Source of the DNA: Paracoccaceae bacterium
GTDB lineage: Bacteria; Pseudomonadota; Alphaproteobacteria; Rhodobacterales; Rhodobacteraceae
Assembly: GCA_014323795.1 (NCBI GenBank)
Contig: JACONK010000018.1
Span: 62,001 to 126,000 of the forward strand
DNA length: 64,000 nt
Direction of reading: 5' to 3'
In this document: piece after piece, positions 60,279 to 64,000 of the stretch
Layout: every line of letters starts with the position of its first letter
Position numbering within the stretch: the stretch's first letter is position 1
The notes under the pieces: model-generated
The model's database searches: none
What the model was told of the DNA's origin: nothing
Seen by the model: the letters and a program-made list of their open reading frames with translations, nothing else
Program-made: the position numbers and the translations under genes

Positions 60279-61469
60279 ATGGGCATAGTCACCCCCGGGC
60301 TGATCTTTCTTGTCGCGGCGTACATCATGTCCCAGTTCTACCGGGCGTTCCTCGCCGTGCTCGCCCCGGAATTGCAGGCTGATATCGGCACCACCCCGGC
60401 GGACCTGTCGCTCGCCTCCGGCCTGTGGTTCCTCTGCTTCGCCTCCATGCAAATCCCGGTCGGAGAAGCGCTGGACCGCATCGGCCCGCGCCTGACGGCA
60501 TCTGTCCTGCATCTTCTGTGCGGTGCAGGCGGGGCAATGCTTTTTGCCTGGGCCACGATACCCGCACATGTGATCATCGCCATGGCACTGATCGGCGTCG
60601 GGTGTTCACCCGTTCTGATGGCCAGCTACTATATCTTCGCCCGCGCCCATGCACCCGCACTCTTTGCAACGCTTGCAGGCGTGACGCTCGGTATCGGCAC
60701 CTTCGGCAATCTGGCGGGCTCCCTGCCGCTCACCTTCGCGGTTGAGGTCGTTGGCTGGCGCAACACCATGCGGGGCCTTGCGGTGCTGACGGGGATTATC
60801 GCCATCGGAATCTTCGTATTTGTGAAAGACCCGCCGAAAACCGATCAGAGCCGGGGCGGGTCCGTCCTCACGTTGCTGGCCATGCCCGTCCTGTGGCCGA
60901 TCCTTGCAATTATGGCGGTAAACTATGTTCCGGCCGCTGCAATCCGCGGGCTGTGGGCGGGGCCTTACCTTACCGATGTCTTCGGCGCGGCACCAGAGGT
61001 CATCGGCGCGGTCACGCTGACCATGGGGCTTGCCATGGCGGCGGGGAATTTCATCTATGGCCCGCTTGACCGGGTGCTTGCATCGCGCAAGCAGATCATC
61101 CTTACGGGTAATCTTCTGGGTATCACCGCGCTTGTCGGGCTTGTGCTTTTCGGGGGCAGCAGCGTTGTTGCCTCCACCCTTCTGCTTGCCGCTGTCGGCA
61201 TAACCGGCGCAAGTTTTGTGGTCATCATCGCGCACGCCAGGGATTTCTTCCCGGACCACATGACCGGACGCGGCGTAACGCTTCTGAACTTCTTCGGCAT
61301 GGGTGGTGCAGGCACGTTCCAGGCACTTTCCGGCCCGGTGTGGAAATCGGCGTTCAAGAGCAGCGGGGATCACGGCACCAGTTACCAGGTGCTCTTCTGC
61401 TTCTTCGCCGCGGCACTCGCCTTCGGTGTCCTGGTCTACGCCTTCAGCCGGGAAGAACGCCGCACCTGA
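60279..61469 (+). CDS. MFS transporter
   Basis: 396 residues from ATG 60279 (MGIVTPGLIFLVAAYIMSQF). Twelve membrane helices; ASMQIPVGEALDRIGPRLTA in loop 2-3 carries the MFS Asp-Arg-x-Gly motif, and FFPDHMTGRGVTLLNFFGMG is a motif seen in bacterial MFS of the NarK/OPA-like type. The fold is certain, the substrate unknown. Same strand as the first MFS gene but too divergent to be a recent copy. Confidence 0.85.
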   Translation: MGIVTPGLIFLVAAYIMSQFYRAFLAVLAPELQADIGTTPADLSLASGLWFLCFASMQIPVGEALDRIGPRLTASVLHLLCGAGGAMLFAWATIPAHVIIAMALIGVGCSPVLMASYYIFARAHAPALFATLAGVTLGIGTFGNLAGSLPLTFAVEVVGWRNTMRGLAVLTGIIAIGIFVFVKDPPKTDQSRGGSVLTLLAMPVLWPILAIMAVNYVPAAAIRGLWAGPYLTDVFGAAPEVIGAVTLTMGLAMAAGNFIYGPLDRVLASRKQIILTGNLLGITALVGLVLFGGSSVVASTLLLAAVGITGASFVVIIAHARDFFPDHMTGRGVTLLNFFGMGGAGTFQALSGPVWKSAFKSSGDHGTSYQVLFCFFAAALAFGVLVYAFSREERRT

Positions 61470-61814
61470 AGCAGCACCTGCGTAACGCAGCCCGTAAGGC
61501 GAGCCGGCAGCCGACCTTGAACATCTTGCGGCGGTCGGCGGCAAACACCTGACAGGGTGTGGCCGGAATCCCGGTGTGAGGCCACCGCCATCCCGTCACC
61601 CTCCCCGTCACCCTCCCCGTCACCCTCATGGAGCGCCCGGATATACCCCGTCAGCCGCTTCTCAGGCCCCCGGTCCGCGCCGTGAAATGCCGTCATTGCG
61701 TTTTCCGAAATCCGCCACAACCGCCACACCGGGGCTTTCGCGCATGCCGACCATCGCCAGTCCGGCTGTCTCTGACCTGCGACCGCCGGCTTGCATCGTC
61801 AGGCGATCCTTTGT
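61470..61814. other. Convergent intergenic region between MFS and ubiB
   Basis: 345 bases containing three perfect 12-bp repeats (61592-61627); no gene supported, no clear terminator. Confidence 0.4.
61592..61627. repeat. Three perfect 12-bp tandem repeats
   Basis: CCCGTCACCCTC three times without gaps, between the 3' ends of an MFS gene and ubiB. Probably neutral slippage sequence. Confidence 0.9.
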
Positions 61815-63338
61815 TCAGCCAAACACGATCATCCCGACCGCGCCCAACAGAAACCCGGACACCAGCCAAAGACTCCAGGACCACCTGTTCCCCCCGGGTG
61901 GCGGGGCAGGGGGGTCTGCCGTGCGCAAAAGCGCATTTTCCACCAGCCGCGGCAGCTTTGGCCCGAAGCGCGCCAGAACTTCCAGGGTGCGGCCAAGGTC
62001 GCGAAGCGCGGTGCGGGGACCAAGGCTGGTGCGGATATAATCCTCCACCACCGGCCGGGCGGCAACCCAGATATTCAGGGTCGGGTTCAGGCTGCGACCG
62101 ACGCCTTCCACCACCACCATCGTGCGCTGCAAAAGGATCAGTTCTGTCCGGGTTTCCATCCCGAAGCGTTCGGTCACATCGAACAGATACCCCAGCAGCC
62201 GCGCCATGGATATTTTTGTGGCGTCCTGGCCAAAAATCGGCTCCCCCACCGACCGCAGTGCCTTGGCGAAAGCCTCCACATCCTGGTCACGCGGCACATA
62301 ACCGGCCTCAAAATGCACCTCCGCCACGCGGCGGTAATCGCGTCGAATGAAACCGATCAGAATCTCGGCGTAGACCCGGCGCGTATATTCATCAATCGTG
62401 CCCATGATCCCGAAATCAAGCGCGATGATATCTCCGTTTGCCGCCGCCTTCAGGTTACCCTGGTGCATATCAGCGTGGAACAGCCCATCACGCAGGGCCT
62501 GGCGCAGAAAGGCCTGCACAATCGCCACGCCCAGCGCGTTCAAATCATGCCCGGCACCGCGCAAGGCCTCCGGGTCACCCATGTTTACGCCTTCGGCCCA
62601 TTCCATGGTCATCACCCGCCTGGCGGACAGGGACCAGATGACCTGCGGTACGCGAAATCCCTGATCGTCCAGCGTATTTGCCCGGAACTCATCGGCATTG
62701 CCCGCCTCAATGCGCAGGTCCAGTTCGCCCTTCACCACACTTTCGAAATGGCTGATCACATCCGTGGGACGTAAACGGCGGAAGGAGGGAGAGATAAACT
62801 CAATCATCCGTGCCGCGAAATGAAAGGCATCGATGTCCTTGCGAAACGCCTGATCGATACCCGGACGCAGCACCTTGACGGCCACTTCCTGCCCTGTTGT
62901 ACGCAGCACCGCCCTGTGCACCTGCGCGACAGATGCAGCAGCGACAGGCGCCGAAAACATATCAAAAATACTTTCAGGCGGCCGGCCAAGGTCCGCCTCG
63001 ATCTCTGCCCGCGCTTCCTCCATTGAAAACGGCGGAAGGCTATCCTGCAGCACACGCAATTCGTACGCAAGGTCAGTGCCGACAATGTCCGGTCTGGTGC
63101 TGAGAATTTGCCCGAATTTGATATACGCGGGCCCGAGTGCCGTGATCGCCCGCAAGACTGGTGGCCGGGTCGGATCACCTTTTAACCCCAGCCACTTGAA
63201 GGACCAGCCGAACACCCGGGCGACAATGCGCACCAGACGTGGCGCGTCGAGGGCCTCCAGCGCCTGCCCCATGGCACCCGTCCGCTCAAAGGTCGCACCA
63301 ATGCGGACAAGCCGCCATATGTTGAGAGGACCGCGCAT
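61815..63338 (-). CDS. ubiB: UbiB family kinase-like protein of ubiquinone synthesis
   Basis: 507 residues. ABC1/ADCK signatures are present: LGPAYIKFGQILSTRPDIVG (KxGQ motif), FSAPVAAASVAQVHRAVLRT (A-rich loop), VAVKVLRPGIDQAFRKDIDA, LFHADMHQGNLKAAANGDII and ALDFGIMGTID, and the C-terminus has a membrane segment (WSLWLVSGFLLGAVGMIVFG). UbiB is an ATPase supporting ubiquinone biosynthesis at the membrane. It follows ubiE on the same strand, the usual arrangement. Confidence 0.95.
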   Translation of the reverse strand: MRGPLNIWRLVRIGATFERTGAMGQALEALDAPRLVRIVARVFGWSFKWLGLKGDPTRPPVLRAITALGPAYIKFGQILSTRPDIVGTDLAYELRVLQDSLPPFSMEEARAEIEADLGRPPESIFDMFSAPVAAASVAQVHRAVLRTTGQEVAVKVLRPGIDQAFRKDIDAFHFAARMIEFISPSFRRLRPTDVISHFESVVKGELDLRIEAGNADEFRANTLDDQGFRVPQVIWSLSARRVMTMEWAEGVNMGDPEALRGAGHDLNALGVAIVQAFLRQALRDGLFHADMHQGNLKAAANGDIIALDFGIMGTIDEYTRRVYAEILIGFIRRDYRRVAEVHFEAGYVPRDQDVEAFAKALRSVGEPIFGQDATKISMARLLGYLFDVTERFGMETRTELILLQRTMVVVEGVGRSLNPTLNIWVAARPVVEDYIRTSLGPRTALRDLGRTLEVLARFGPKLPRLVENALLRTADPPAPPPGGNRWSWSLWLVSGFLLGAVGMIVFG

Positions 63339-63399
63339 AAGCCAGGCTATTGCATCCTGTAAGACCCCGGATCAAATCCGGGGCAGGTGGCGCCCGGCT

Positions 63400-64000
63400 T
63401 CACAGCTTCCACCCCGAATGCAGGCAGGCAATGCCCATGGACAGGTTGCGATACTTCACATGATCGAACCCGGCTGCGCGAATCATTTCGGCAAAGTTAT
63501 CCTGATCCGGGAACATGCGGATGCTTTCGACAAGGTACCGGTAGCTGTCCCGATCACCCGTGATCGCCTGTCCCATCGGCGGGATGACATTAAAGGAATA
63601 AAAGTCATAGATGTTCTGCATCATGTCGTTGGATATTTGGCTAAATTCCAGCACCATCAGCCGCCCGCCGAAACTCAGCACCCGATAGGCCTCCGCCAGC
63701 GCATCCTGCGGGCGCGTCACGTTTCGGATGCCAAAACTGATCGTGCAGGTATCGAAGACGTTATCCCCGAACGGCAGCCGCATCGCGTCTCCGCATACCC
63801 AATCGAGCCGGTTGGCAAGGCTTTTCGCTTCCGCCCGTTTGCGCCCTTCCTCAAGCATCGGGACCGTCATGTCCAACACGACCGCACTGGCAGACGGCGC
63901 ACGTTCCAGAAACCGGAAGGCGATATCCCCGGTGCCGCCCGCCACATCCAGCAGGTGCTGCCCGTTCTGCGGCACCAGCCAATCCATCATCGCATCCTTC
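63400..64000 (-). CDS. ubiE: Ubiquinone/menaquinone C-methyltransferase UbiE (5' end outside window)
   Basis: The frame is open at the right edge; about 200 residues are seen. [20 protein letters not shown] is SAM motif I, followed by [40 protein letters not shown] and [20 protein letters not shown], and the C-terminal [14 protein letters not shown]. It methylates a ubiquinone precursor on the ring carbon. Same strand as ubiB, 61 bases apart; likely co-transcribed. Confidence 0.95.
   Translation of the reverse strand, partial: KDAMMDWLVPQNGQHLLDVAGGTGDIAFRFLERAPSASAVVLDMTVPMLEEGRKRAEAKSLANRLDWVCGDAMRLPFGDNVFDTCTISFGIRNVTRPQDALAEAYRVLSFGGRLMVLEFSQISNDMMQNIYDFYSFNVIPPMGQAITGDRDSYRYLVESIRMFPDQDNFAEMIRAAGFDHVKYRNLSMGIACLHSGWKL

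Noticed and set aside
59776-60288. 170-codon frame between the MFS genes as a new gene
   Set aside because: Starts within the upstream MFS gene, no family or ribosome site; kept only as an unexplained stretch.
1-64000. tRNA, rRNA and mobile-element genes
   Set aside because: Scanned for TpsiC-arm-like strings, transposase and integrase motifs; the few GTTCGAA-like strings found lie inside protein genes without cloverleaf support.

Overview
The window comes from a GC-rich alphaproteobacterium, most likely of the Rhodobacterales (Paracoccaceae-like). Supporting markers are the tiny aa3-type cytochrome c oxidase subunit IV gene, a DUF6173 gene, the run DUF3576 - leuS - lptE - holA, the run dsbA-like - DUF721 - mutY, and a mevalonate operon with the gene order mvaA-idi-hcs-mvk-pmk-mvd known from Paracoccus zeaxanthinifaciens. 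No rRNA, tRNA, CRISPR array, integrase or transposase was recognised.

Layout. 1-2 kb: two RTX calcium-binding protein genes, one cut by the window edge and one with its 5' end shifted out of frame by a 61-bp duplication. 2-4.5 kb: DUF6173, cytochrome oxidase subunit IV, a His-rich CbiX-type chelatase, a small coiled-coil membrane protein. 4.9-11.2 kb: six-gene mevalonate operon (acetoacetyl-CoA to IPP/DMAPP), translationally coupled throughout. 11.4-16.4 kb: accessory stretch with a Fic relic, a repeat-rich coiled-coil gene, an outer-membrane protein behind a G16 tract, a restriction-modification (RM) pair and an ImmA/IrrE-like two-gene unit. 16.5-18.4 kb: thrS. 18.9-24.2 kb: defence cluster with a type IIG RM fusion, two more methyltransferases and a broken NYN nuclease. 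24.5-30.2 kb: core genes holA, lptE, leuS, DUF3576. 30.5-45.5 kb: accessory modules (coiled-coil genes, DarTG, Fic, DUF433/DUF5615, ImmA/IrrE with DUF4411 twice, two RM systems) with core genes yggS, L,D-transpeptidase, ribA and a response regulator between them. 45.5-48.5 kb: xthA, a membrane protein and a decayed dCTP deaminase unit. 48.8-64 kb: lpxK, a PaaX regulator with fadJ-like and CaiB-like acyl-CoA genes, dsbA-like, DUF721, mutY, an aminotransferase relic, zapE, two MFS transporters, ubiB and ubiE (partial).

Two themes stand out. First, in the accessory modules the toxin or nuclease half is repeatedly broken while the antitoxin or methyltransferase half stays open. Most breaks are single-base insertions in short homopolymer runs, whereas the long core genes in the same window show none. 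Second, local repeats are common: a G16 tract next to an outer-membrane gene, in-frame coiled-coil repeats, a 61-bp duplication in an RTX gene, and short tandem repeats near mvaA, cbiX, leuS and ubiB. This suggests replication slippage as a source of variation. Assignments rest on reading motifs by eye; no database search was possible.
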